From Lepisosteus oculatus (lineage: Eukaryota; Chordata; Actinopteri; Semionotiformes; Lepisosteidae), in NCBI RefSeq assembly GCF_040954835.1, contig NC_090698.1, forward strand, positions 74,382,284 through 74,446,283: a DNA stretch of 64,000 nt. The letters are read 5' to 3'. Positions within the stretch are counted from its first letter, which is position 1; each line of letters begins with the position of its first letter. The notes under the pieces are model-generated. The model searched no databases, was not told where the DNA came from, and saw only the letters and a list, made by a program, of their open reading frames with translations. Of this stretch, positions 53,439 to 64,000 are shown piece by piece. Position numbers and translations under genes: made by a program.

Positions 53439-56093
53439 GTAATGTTATTCTAACCAGACAGTTTGGCCTGGAGGGGCTTCAGTCTACTGGCTCAACTTCC
53501 AAAACAATGTCCTGATTGGAATGTGGGAATTGTTTTTTCAGAGCGCAGGAGGGTTCTTCTGCAGTGGATTGAAAATCTGGTGAATTTTAATGTGTGCAGT
53601 TTGACAGTTGTGCAGTATGTGTCAGTGCGAATGGCTGTTTGCTCTTCTCTGAGTAGTTTGCGATTTTGGGGATTTTTTCAGTTAGCAAAATCTGTGCATG
53701 TGCAGGTTTTCATACATTGGCGTTGGCTGTTTCAGCTTAGAGTGTTTGTGATGTGAACTAAGTCTTTCTGGATACAGAACTCTAATAAGTCAGCTTAATG
53801 GATGTAAACAGGAAATTGCAAGGGGACACATATTAGGGTTGTACCGTCACAACATTAATAGACAGAAATCTGACAGTTTGCCTCACCGTCCTTACTGGGA
53901 TGGTTAATTAGCAAAGATGGTAACAGTTCAAACACAGTGACCAATACAGGGCAGAACTCTAATAAGTTTTGTGCAGCGTAACAAGAAATTTGAGAATTAT
54001 TCCCTAGAAACTTTTTAACTAGTAATATAACAACTTTCTAGCACTATCCAGTTGTGACTTAAACGTGAACATAAAAAGATGGAGCATAAGAGAAGCAGAA
54101 GACTTTATTTTTCTTTCTTTAAGTCATAGTCTCTGAGCTGCTAGCTGTCAGAGGAACAGTGTATCACAGTCTACTGGATTAACAACCAATTTCCATGCAG
54201 GGCAAAGTCTTCGGATATCGGACAGCTCTAGAGTCCGCAGACTGTGTCTGGAGATACATTTTCCCTGGAAACCTCCAGCTTTCTGTGTCCATAGGGAAAA
54301 ACTATTCTGAGTTACACAGCTACACCAAAATCAGATTTCAGTCTCTTAGGCTGTCAGTTCAGTCTGAACTGAATTCTGTTCGCAGTCTGGTAACAAAATG
54401 CAGCAACGCAATGCTCACTTAGACGCAGCGAAGGACCTGTAGATGAAACCAAAGCAAATGATTCCTAAACTCAGACCCAGAACTGATCTCGTGGTTATCT
54501 GTGCGCATTCTAAAGACGTCAGATTTAAATAGCTTGAAAAACAAAAGCATGATTACTTGCGCTTTGTCAGAGCGCAGGTGCAGAATGTTCTGTTGCACGC
54601 GTGGTCGGAATTCATGTGATTTTGATAGAACATGTCAGGTTTAGTCAACAGATCAGTTGGAGGGTGATGTGAGGGCAGGGAATAATCTGATCGAGTAATG
54701 ACACGCTGATCTTGAGTAACAGAGGCTGTTCAACCCTGGGGACGCCTGAAGAGAAGCCCGCTAGCAGCACAGTTCAGACCACGCTGTGACGGCTTTCTCT
54801 GACGAACTGTAGATGGGACACGAGCTTACAGAGAGTCCAGCCCCTCATGGCCAATGGTAGCAAGTGCTGGGATCCTGAAGGACAGCAATAGTCCAACAGG
54901 GAATGAATAGTCGATTTATTCTGACTTTATTCCGCCCGGTACATCAGAGGAGACCAGATTCTTGCTGACAGTGACAGCCTGCATCTCTGCACAGCTGGGC
55001 CTTTCCCTGGAGCTGTCCTGGCAGTGCCGACAGGTGCCCTGCTCTGCCCAGAGCCCCCTCCGCCTCAGCACAGCTGACAGCTCGATCTGCACGACAGTGC
55101 AGGACAGTCAGACTGTGCCGCACACCTGCTCTTCACGTGGTCATCACAGCTGTAAGAGTCTGAATGAGCTCTCTTTAATGATTTCATTGACGAAGGTGTG
55201 CCCAGCAGCACAGTGTGCTTTCTTAAAGGCTTTACAAATCCAGGCGTTTGCTCACACGGTTATCTCTGATTGTGTTGCTCAACAACAGGAGGTGCTGTAC
55301 TACCTACTGAGATTACAGAGGCTGGGGTCACTGCAGTGTACTACAGTATAAAAGGTGCTGCCAGACCTACGCCCTCTACTAAAGATACAGCAAGAAGCAG
55401 GTGTGGCATTTCTAGAAACACCGCATTTCTCTAGGTACAGACATTGCAGGTTTTGCTTTGGCAAGGGTGGGATTCTGAGATTTTTAAAGAGTCCTTTTGT
55501 ATCATTTCCCTCTTTGTCACAACATGATCCTGTTTGCAAGTGCGGTAGTGTCTGCCAAACAGCAGAGCCCTTCAGCATGTGAGGTTTCCAGGTGCTCGAG
55601 TCGTACTTTTGAAATGTCACTGACTCGTCTTTCCTTCATCTGCTTAGTGTGTGTCCGACTACTTAGCTGACAGCAGCGTTTCCACCAGGATGCTGCTGTA
55701 GGTGGCGCTGATGGACCAGTAGGTGGTGCTGTTCCCTCTGCACCGGAATTGTCTTATCAGAGCCCCAGTATTGTCGCTGGGCACACTGTGTTAAAGGGCG
55801 TACAGATAAAAATAAGCTCCTGATTACTTGGTCATGAAAGATGACATGGCTGTTTGTAACAGTAGGGTTGTTATCCCTTGTGTCCTTACTAAACTCTGGT
55901 CTCTGATCTGGTCGACCTTAATCCACCTGGTGAATCGGCTCTCTCTCCTCCCTCTGATGATCTGTGTGCAGTTGCGTAGCTGTGTGTCACACAGGCGGGG
56001 CTGCACTTCAGAGGCTGATAAAAAGAGCTGTATCCATGCATTCATTTAATATTCCAATTAAACAATAAGATTTCATTTACACGGGATTGTGTG
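53439..56093. other. Presumed intron, nothing recognised
   Basis: No further exon supported. A phrase AACTCTAATAAGT occurs twice (near 53778 and 53957) without wider similarity. Confidence 0.45.
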
Positions 56094-56629
56094 TCCTATA
56101 TTACAGTGATATATTGATATACAGTGATCGGGGCTCTCCAGTCCCTCCCCACGCACTGCACCCCGCGCCCCGCGCCCTGGCTCGTTGGGGGCTCTCTGGG
56201 GCTCTGGACCACCGCGTGGCGCCATCACCTCCCGGCTCACAGCCCCACCAGCTGCGGGGAGACCGAGGAAGCGTGGGCCGACTCCTGAGAGCTGCTCGGG
56301 TTTGAGCAACAGCCCTGTGAGCTTGCAGCTGCCTGGGCGGCCACAGGGGGCGCTGTGCTTCTGAGAGAGAGCCATGGCCGACTAACCCCGACCCCCTCGC
56401 CTAGGCCGGACTCGCCGTTTTCGGCGCCCGTCTAAGCCCTCGCCTGGTCCCGGTCTGATGAGAAGCTCTCGCGGCTGGTTGTTACTGTTGCCTGTCGGGA
56501 CTCCCAGCATGCCTGTGCTGGGTGCACACAACACGTGCCTCCAGGCCCACAGGCCAGGGGAGCCAGTCCTATATTACAGTGATATATTGATATACAGTGA
56601 TCGGGGCTCTCCAGTCCCTCCCCACGCAC
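56094..56629. repeat. Perfect 64-bp direct repeat, two copies
   Basis: Positions 56094-56157 and 56566-56629 are identical over 64 bases, beginning GTCCTATATTACAGTGATAT and ending CCCTCCCCACGCAC. The 408 bases between are GC-rich and unrelated to either copy. The repeat contains an AT-rich half (TATATTGATATACAG) and a GC-rich half. Family unknown. Confidence 0.9.
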
Positions 56630-56849
56630 CGCGCCCCTTGTTTAAACTGCTGGCAGGAATAGGCCAGCAGCCTGAGGGAGGTCCACTGCGGGCCAAGCCG
56701 TGTGCCTGCGGGACGGGAATCAAGTTGAACAGGCTCTGGGATTAGTGCTCGTCAGTCAGGGTCGCCTGCAGCTCTGCTTGAGGGACGGATGAGGCTGAAC
56801 ACTGCAGCTGTGATGTTGAGTGACAAGACGCTTGTTTTGATTTGTTATT

Positions 56850-57010
56850 AGCAGAACGGAGGCGAGTCCGCTCTTTCAGCCTGATTGGTAGCTGATTGAT
56901 CCGAGATCCGTCTGGATCTGGCTGGCTGTTTCTTGAAACTGAGAAGTAGGTTTCAGACTCCCACAACCCTTTGCGTAAAGACATGCCTCCTGTTCCCCAT
57001 TTTCGCAGCA
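56850..57010 (-). repeat. LINE 3'-coding relic (CR1/L2-like), minus strand
   Basis: Minus strand reads AAKMGNRRHVFTQRVVGV then a frame-changed WESETYFSVSRNSQPDPDGS, the same tail as at 10230 and 52430. Confidence 0.55.
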
Positions 57011-57440
57011 CTTCCACATGATGTTGGCGTTTCTAGCTGGGAAACAGGATCAGCACATGGGAAGTTGGCAGCGATGTCAGATAAGTGCCGATAGCTGCTG
57101 GAAAGCAAGAGCTGTAGTGAGTCAACGGTGCTCAGCTGCATCACGTGACGGGAGAGCAGGGCCGATCCCTGCTGAGGCCTTCATTCTGCAGCAACCTCAG
57201 CGTCACAGGGCCTGTTTTCACAACTGTCAGCCTTGTGCTCACAAGCAGCTTTTAGTTCCAAATATTTTCTGAACCCCACCCCCCTCAGAAGGAATACATA
57301 AGCAATCGGTATTTCTTATTTTGAAAACTGATGTGCATCCAGAAATAATAATGTGAAAGCTGTAGTCAAGCACAGTGAAATCGTGTAGGAAATCTAGTGA
57401 AGTATCTGTAGTTTGAGCAAAGCATGACAAGAATTGGCAG

Positions 57441-57690
57441 TCCCTGGTGCTAGAGAGTGAGACAGTGAATACCCCTGTCCTGGGCAGAGTGAGTCCCTGG
57501 TGCAGGAGAGTGAGACAGTGAATACCCCTGTCCTGGGCAGAGTGAGTCCCTGGTGCAGGAGAGTGAGACAGTGAATACCCCTGTCCTGGGCAGAGTGAGT
57601 CCCTGGTGCAGGAGAGTGAGACAGTGAATACCCCTGTCCTGGGCAGAGTGAGTCCCTGGTGCAGGAGAGGGAGACAGTGTATACCAATAG
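57441..57690. repeat. 53-bp minisatellite, about 4.7 copies
   Basis: TCCCTGGTGCAGGAGAGTGA recurs at 57441, 57494, 57547, 57600 and 57653, exactly 53 bp apart; inner units are essentially identical. Confidence 0.95.
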
Positions 57691-59564
57691 GTGAATTGTC
57701 CCTGTATTTTACATAGGTACTGCGCTGTAAGAATAATGATATTTATGTGTATCTGGACTTATGCATTTAAATTCCACAGATGTGCACCAGGGATTTTCTT
57801 TATGAATTTGTGGAAAGCACAAACACTAAATATACCGTATAAACAATAGTTTGTGTATTTGTCCTCTGCTCTGTAAGTGTTTGTCATGGCTTTCACAGAT
57901 GGTTTGCTGAATATGTTTCTTTTTGAGAAGGAAACACGTTTCTACTTGCAGATCGCAGCTCGCTTTGGGAAGGGTGGGGCGCAGAGGCTGGGCTGCTGGC
58001 AGTGTGGGGAGCTCAGCTCACATTCCTCTGGGGTGACTGTCCCTGCACCTACTGGAGACTCTGGGCTTTGCAGCCTGTTTCATCATTTTCCACCAGGTGT
58101 CCTCCATGCAGGACCCTGCTGGTATTTGTCTAGAAACTAATACATTTAGTGCTGCAGGCTGTGCTCTGGAGAGCCTGTGCCTCTGCACTGCGCTGCTATT
58201 TACTGCCTCTGTGCAGGGGGCGGGACACATGCCCTGTGAGCCAATGGCCTGGACTGCTGAACTGACTTCTGGGATACAAGGAGGAGCCTGTGAGGCAGAG
58301 TTCTGCTCAAGTTGTTATTATGGGTAACTCTGGATTGCACAGTGAAGTGTGAAAAGCTGGGAGTCCAGGTAGCCTTCTGCTTTGTCCAGTGCGGGGAGTA
58401 TCTGTGGAAGTATACTGAGAGAGACACTCACTGATGGTATGTACTGTGGGGCTGTCAGGTCTGCAGCCTGCCGATTGATCCTGTTCATGTAGCTGGCACA
58501 GAGCGTAGTGTTGAGGAAATGTGGCGTATCTGCTGTAATGCAGAGCTGACTAGGCACAGGATGTGAGGCACTGAGAGCTGCTGCACATGACAGACTGAAT
58601 TTATCTCCTCGAGTGCCAGAGAGGGCACAGCGTGTTTCAGAAAGATGAGTGAGTCTGCATGACGGTGTCTTTCCAGCAAAGTGCGGGAGGAAGTTCAGAT
58701 TCACCCCATCCTGTTCCACTGTGCCCACAAACCTTTCTGTTGCTGGACGTGAAAGAGTCTGGGCTGGATTTCAGCCCTAATCACTGCTGTTAGCTAAAAG
58801 TTCTTGGCAAAAGTTGCATTATAGCTTTTGGCCCTCCTTCTGGTTTCTAGATTCAGGTCGGCGAATGAAGGTGTTTGTTTAGTTACGTGTTAAAAACTGT
58901 CCCTGTTGCTCAGCCCCGCAGGGGAACGCGAGTCACAATCTGAATACAGCAGCCGCCCCAGAAAGGGAATTTGTGCGAAACTCGGTGAATCGCTTTTGCT
59001 ATCAAAGCGCGTCTCCCCACTGCTGTTCGAGTGCAGAAAGCTGTCGCTCTGTGTCCCTCTCTGCCTGTGCCCCTGGGGTGGAGAAGCCCAGTATCTTCAT
59101 GTCTCCATTCTGATGGAGGGTGGGGAGGGCGGGGAGGGCAGGTTTTCAGAGTTACTCATCGCTGCCGAAAAGAGCAGAAGTGCTTCAGTGCTTTTGTTTT
59201 CAGCCAGCATTCATCTCCAACCCCTTCAGATCAAAACAGGGCTGTGAGCCTTGATATTCTGTAAATACACAGCAAGCAACATCAAGTATTTAATCTCCTG
59301 TGCAAGCAGATCCTTTTTGTGGTGTTCCCTGGAGAAATGTTGGTGGGAGTGTGTGACCCTGCTGCCTGGGTGTGACTCTTCTCTTCTGTGGTTCACGTCA
59401 GCTGTTGTGTTTCATCTGAATGCAAAGAAAAGCTTCATTTTCCTGGTTTTAGTCTTTTTGTAATGATTCAGATATATTTTAATTTGTAGATTGTGGTGCT
59501 ACCAGTACCTTTTGTTAGGCGCTGTTGCTGGTTGCTAGATATGATAAAGAGCCGGTAGGGGCTT
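57691..59564. other. Presumed intron, nothing recognised
   Basis: Open frames on both strands without domains; no exon with convincing splice sites. Confidence 0.4.
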
Positions 59565-59870
59565 GAGATAACACCATTATTGATACTGTGATTGTCAGCA
59601 CTGTGTGATAATATCGTTATTGATCTTTCAATAGTCAGGGTTATGAGATAACACCATTATTGATGCTGTGTTTGTCAGCACTGTGTGATAATATCATTAT
59701 TGATCATTCAATAGTCAGGGTTATGAGATAACACCATTATTGATGCTGTGATTGTCAGCACTGTGTGTTAATATCGTTATTGATCTTTCAATAGTCAGGG
59801 TTATTGGATAACACCATTATTGATACTGTGGTTGTCAGCACTGTGTGATAGTATTGCGATTGATATGGTG
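59565..59870. repeat. 80-bp tandem repeat, about 3.9 copies
   Basis: GATAACACCATTATTGAT recurs at about 59567, 59647, 59727 and 59807 (80-bp spacing), each followed by GTCAGCACTGTGTGATAATA. It is AT-rich, unlike the other arrays here. Confidence 0.9.
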
Positions 59871-61019
59871 GGTTAGGTGATTACAAACTAATGTGCCAGC
59901 ATTTAGGTGATTTTATTCTGATTGCTCATTTTTGTAAAAATATTTCTCAGGATAGATTCTCTTCTGGTATGTGTTTGACAATCGGAGCCCGCGTATTCTC
60001 CGAGACATGCGGGGTCCTGGGCAGGTGGTCTCCTCTCGGTCTCACCGCCCCGGCATCCTTGTCTCTCCGGGGTCAGTGGGCTCGTACTCACGATCCCCTG
60101 ACGCGCGCGCCCACGGTCCTGGCACCACTCTGGGATCAGCTGAGTCTCCCGGCGCAGGGGGGACGTGCTTTCACAATGAGCAGCTTTCTTAAGAGCCAAT
60201 GGGACTGGAGCCGTTTCCACAATAAGAAAAGAAAACAGCCGGGAGCTCTGACCTTTTGCCTTGTTACCCACAGAGTGCCACAGGGGAGAGAGGAGTTTTA
60301 TTGCTGCCAGTTCTTGAGATGTACTCCACTGGTCATGGCTTACTTTGTGCCAAGAGGCAGAGATTAGCGAGAGAATGGGCCACACGTCTGTTGGGGTAAC
60401 CACATACAGAGCTGTGCCCCAGCACACACTGGGGATGTGTTCAGCACAGTTGTACCCCAGTGCTACATCAGTTGTGCTAGGACTGATGTAGAAGGGAGGT
60501 TTGGTTCTGGGTCTGGGAAATATAGTATGAGCAACCTCGAAAGCAGTATTCTGTGACATTTGTTCTTTTTCTTGATAACACTGAGAACACTGCAGAAAAT
60601 TAAATGAACTGCATTCATTTAATCTGTGAGGATAAAATGTGCAGACTCATTTAGTTTCACCCTTTTTTGAACAGTACTGTGTAGTACCTCGCATGACTTT
60701 TTTGAAGGTTTTTATTGTTTTTTGTTCCGTTTTCTGCTGAGATGATTTCCACTGTTGCTTTGCTCTGTTTAATGCTGTGTCAAAGGCATTCCACTCTAAA
60801 TATCTTCTTGCACTGCTGCTTATGCTCTGCTTAGTAAGGGTCTTAGTATAAGTGTAACGGCAACATATTTTCTGAATCAAAGGAGAATGAATCGATGTAA
60901 AGCAGGTATTACTGTACTGAAATTCAGTTGTTGTTCATTTTAAAGCACAGTTAATAAACCAGGAACATCGAGTACAAGTTTAGTTGATACAAAAAAACCC
61001 TAGCAGACATCCTCAGAAT
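59871..61019. other. Presumed intron, nothing recognised
   Basis: Open frames at 59891-60367 (plus) and 59903-60559 (minus) overlap each other and show no domain. Confidence 0.45.
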
Positions 61020-61199
61020 GAACACTGAAACACTGAAACACCCATCGGGGTGTGTTTTTAAAGCTGAGAACAGGAGGCGCTTCTTTACGCAAATGTAGTT
61101 GAAGCCGATACCCTGGATTCTTTCAGGAAACGGCCGGCTGGGCCAATTGGACTGCTAACGACCACACAGACGAGATGGGCTGACTGGCTCCCCTGGCCT
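61020..61199 (+). repeat. LINE 3'-coding relic (CR1/L2-like)
   Basis: ENRRRFFTQM and LDSFRKRPAGP followed by TDEMG*LAPLA-like residues match the tail at 52430-52630. Degraded. Confidence 0.55.
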
Positions 61200-61450
61200 G
61201 TGGGTCAGGGTACAGAGAGACCTTATTGTCCACCCCTGTGGAAATTCGTCTTTGTCCACCCACAGAAGTACAAAACACACAGGCGCAACATAAGATCACA
61301 TAGATCACAACAGAAGTGTGTGATACACAAATAGATGGGTAAATACATAGGTGGGGGGGCACACTTACATGCCTTCATTGAGTAGTTTTATTGCAGAGGG
61401 GACAAAAGACTCCTTATAAATGTTTTTATTTGAATTTGGTCCCCTATACT
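61200..61450 (-). mobile_element. L2/Rex-like LINE 3' end, minus strand
   Basis: On the minus strand the last codons YKESFVPSAIKLLNEGM are followed by a stop and an untranslated region ending near GTGGACAATAAGGTCTCTCT. The motif is the conserved C-terminus of fish L2/Rex-type ORF2. Confidence 0.65.
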
Positions 61451-61454
61451 GTCT

Positions 61455-61590
61455 CCCTGATGTGGGTATTATGAATTGGATGGGAGTATTGGTGGTGGTG
61501 GAGGGGAGTCCCCATTACCTGTAAAGCGCTTTGAGTGGAGTGTCCAGAAAAGCGCTAGATAAGTGTAAGCAATTATTATTATTATAGTAT
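61455..61590 (+). repeat. Retroelement tail with ATT microsatellite
   Basis: GTAAAGCGCTTTGAGTGGAG, AAAAGCGCTAGATAAGTGTA and (ATT)n form the 3' end of a very common fish interspersed repeat. Confidence 0.65.
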
Positions 61591-62399
61591 TATGTACAGG
61601 TCAGCTTGGACTGCTCTGCATGGGGCTGATGTTCCACTTCGCTGGAATCTCTTGGTGAAATGCGTCTTCTGTGTGTTAAGCTCTCCACAGCTGCCGCAGG
61701 GACCTGACTTGTTCCGAATTCTGTTTTCTACTGAAATGCTCTGATTGATGGCAACCTAGCGTATTTGTTAGTAAAACCGAGTGTGTTTAGGCTCTGCAGC
61801 AGAATGCTGCAGAATGCAGTCTGTGCACCCTGAGGAGTGGGGTGGGCTCACACATCTCTCTCGGCGCCTGTGTCTTCTCTTGCCGTGCAGTTTAAAGGTT
61901 GAGCCTTTGCTCCGATTGTTGAGCATTTTCTGAATTGTGTGGCTTCTCTCATCTCTGCAGTAGAGTGTGACACTGCTCTAAACATGCCGTTGGTCTAACT
62001 TGAAGAAAGCCCTCACCCTGCAGATTCATGTAGCAGAGCTGCTAATTCCTCAGCCCAGTGCAAACACGCAGGCAGGCTGGGAGCTGCTCAGAGGGAGTGG
62101 AGAGGGCTCTTCAGGGCAGGCAGGGCTGTAATGTTTGCACAAATGCCTTTGTGTGTGAGAGGCTCGTGCAGCACTACAGCCGCTGGTGGCAACACACAAA
62201 GAGAAGGCAGCAGCATGTTTTTGAGCCACTGACCCCGTGTGGCTGATGATCAGTTACTGACATGGTGTTGGCTGTTTCTCGAGACCCAAGCGCTGCCAAT
62301 CCAAGATTAGCACACAATGCTGCTGTCTGACATTGCCCCTTCTCTTTCAAGGGCTCGCCACAGTGTGCACCACTGAGAACCCAGGGTTGTAGAGTTTGT
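61591..62399. other. Nothing recognised
   Basis: No supported feature. Confidence 0.4.
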
Positions 62400-62600
62400 A
62401 TGATACTTAGCGGCTAATTTAATCCCAGAATCTCCTCCAGCTGTTGCTTGAAAAAAACCAAAGTATCAACTTCAACAACAAGTCTGGGCAGCTTGTTCCA
62501 TCCTGCCACAGCCCTTAGTATAAAGCAGTCCCTCCTGTTCTCATTTGTATGAGCATTAACCTGTGGCTCCCACCCTTGCCCTCTGGGTCATCTTCTTTCA
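62400..62600 (-). repeat. LINE 3'-coding relic (CR1/L2-like), minus strand
   Basis: Minus strand shows ENRRDCFILRAVAGWNKLP followed by LLVEVDTLVFFK, the FFxxRVVGxWNKLP signature of the same family. Confidence 0.55.
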
Positions 62601-63784
62601 AAGCAGCTGTTGGGCTGTGGTGTAAACAGACCTGAGGCACAGAAGCCAAATGTCATGTAAATGTAGAGTAGAGTTGTTTTTTATACCAGAGAAGCTCGAT
62701 GGGCTTTCTCTTGCTTGTCGCCTTTATGGTCTTGTTAGGAGTCTTCCACAGCACAGGTAGTGCTGATTACTGTTTATTTAGAACTCTATGTCCAATGAAT
62801 TGTGTCACTGGCATTACGTTAGTGCTGTAGGTTGTGGCTTTCTAGATATTGTGCACACATTTCCCAGCTTATTTTGGAAGGAGGAAGATATTTAAGAGCA
62901 TTTTCAGACTGAAAGCTGTACGTGACTGATAGCTGGTCCAGTTCCTGTATAAGAGACGACCTGCTCGAGTATTAGAAGATGTGGTTCCAACTTGCCTGAC
63001 CACAGATCTACATGAAACACGCATTCAGACAGAGCAGTACACAAATGTAATATCGATACAACTTCGATAGAACATCATATGAAGATTATGGTGCATCTCA
63101 TTTTGTGGATGTTGTATGAACAACACTGCACAGGATTGTGTGAAATCTTGTGTAACATTGTCTTCAGGTGTGATCTTACTGAAAGCAATGAAAAGGAATT
63201 AAGATTCTTGCTGATGCTTGCAAGGCGTTCGGTTAAATCTGGGTGTTTTACACCACAGGTACGAGTCCCTCATCCCCTGAAGGTGAATGTCTCATCTCTC
63301 CAAATCACTTTAAATTCTAACATTAATGGGTAAAATGTGTCTTGTCAAAATCCTCTTCACCCCTCTTGTCTCTTTGGCTAAACTCTCTGCTCGCCTCTCA
63401 GGCCCTGGTGTCAGAGGAGTAAACTCTGTGTGCTGTCTGTCCTGCCTAATTCCTGTTGGTCAGCTCAGGTTGGTTACATGGATTGTGATGTAAGGCTGTA
63501 TCTTTGTGCAGAGAAGACCCGCTGGAGGAATGAACAGTAGGTGATGCAGGAGGCACAGGGGGTTGGTGTTAGGAATGACTTTGAAGCTGGTCAGACTGGC
63601 GTTTCTGCTTGCTGCTTCATAGGTTTAGTTTTCCATTTCAAAAGGTCATTCTGGTTTACCTTTAATTTGTTTCATGCTCATAGTTGAGATTCCTGGGGTA
63701 CAGACCGTAATTCAAGTTCCTCCTGATAGAGGTGTGAGCATTTTTGTAAAGTAGTGTCAAGCAGTTTTTGTCAAGCAGTGAGAT
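62601..63784. other. Nothing recognised
   Basis: AT-rich, no exon, array or element that can be supported. Confidence 0.4.
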
Positions 63785-64000
63785 TGGCGAACACATTTAG
63801 CCACCCCCCTCGGACCACACCTACACCATCACCATCTACCTCTTGCACATCTATTGCACATCTCCAGTCATTGTTTACACGTCTGTATTGTTTACATTCA
63901 AACTGTCTACATGTTTACTTGCACATTGTCTATTGTTTGTTTGTACATTGTCTTGATGCACTGTTTGCACTTTGTCTTGTTTTTTACACTTGTTTTACAA
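63785..64000 (+). mobile_element. LINE 3' untranslated region running off the right edge
   Basis: ACCATCTACCTCTTGCACAT, TTGCACATCTCCAGTCATTG and repeated TTGTTTACA/TTGCACATTGTC phrases are typical of the 3' untranslated region of a Rex/L2-like fish LINE. Its end lies outside the window. Confidence 0.5.

Noticed and set aside
59891-60559. Overlapping frames of 158 and 218 codons on opposite strands
   Set aside because: They oppose each other, show no recognisable motif, and lie in presumed intron sequence.

Overview
The window looks like genomic DNA from a ray-finned fish. The evidence is spliced vertebrate-type genes with GT-AG introns, a CpG-island promoter, polyadenylation signals, many LINE fragments of CR1/L2-like and I/Nimb-like type, tRNA-SINE-like dispersed repeats familiar from fish genomes, and at least seven minisatellite arrays. 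A gar or other non-teleost lineage would fit the repeat flavour, but that is a guess. Nothing bacterial, viral or operon-like is present.

Layout. 1-18 kb: mostly unannotatable intergenic or intronic DNA with old LINE pieces, a 60-bp minisatellite grown inside a dispersed repeat (11.8-12.9 kb), an isolated CRE-plus-TATA pair (13.5 kb) and a 41-bp minisatellite (16.6-17.3 kb). 18.2-29.7 kb: two complete alpha-tubulin genes, tail to tail (plus strand, coding 18700-21288; minus strand, coding 26467-29544). Both have the same four coding exons (ATG only; 223 bp; 149 bp; about 980 bp), TATA promoters and a polyadenylation signal. They encode 451 and 450 residues and both lack the acetylated lysine 40. 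Their last exons are nearly identical while the upstream exons differ strongly, which points to gene conversion. The plus-strand gene has a GC-AG third intron.

30-36 kb: repeats, including a short element with terminal inverted repeats and an L2/Rex-like LINE relic. 36.1-37.9 kb: a CpG island that contains a clear first coding exon (15 codons, basic) of an unidentified plus-strand gene. A matching phase-0 alanine-rich exon lies at 42.6 kb, and two further possible first exons lie at 37.4 kb and 53.4 kb. All end in phase 0, so one long gene with alternative N-termini running to the right edge is a reasonable model, but not proven. 38-64 kb: this presumed intronic territory holds LINE copies (one with a 12-bp target-site duplication), five minisatellite arrays (32, 31, about 15-21, 53 and 80 bp units), and a perfect 64-bp direct repeat of unknown nature.

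The only genes with clear function are the two tubulins, whose products would join beta-tubulin to form microtubules. Most long open frames elsewhere are artefacts of tandem repeats or antisense shadows.
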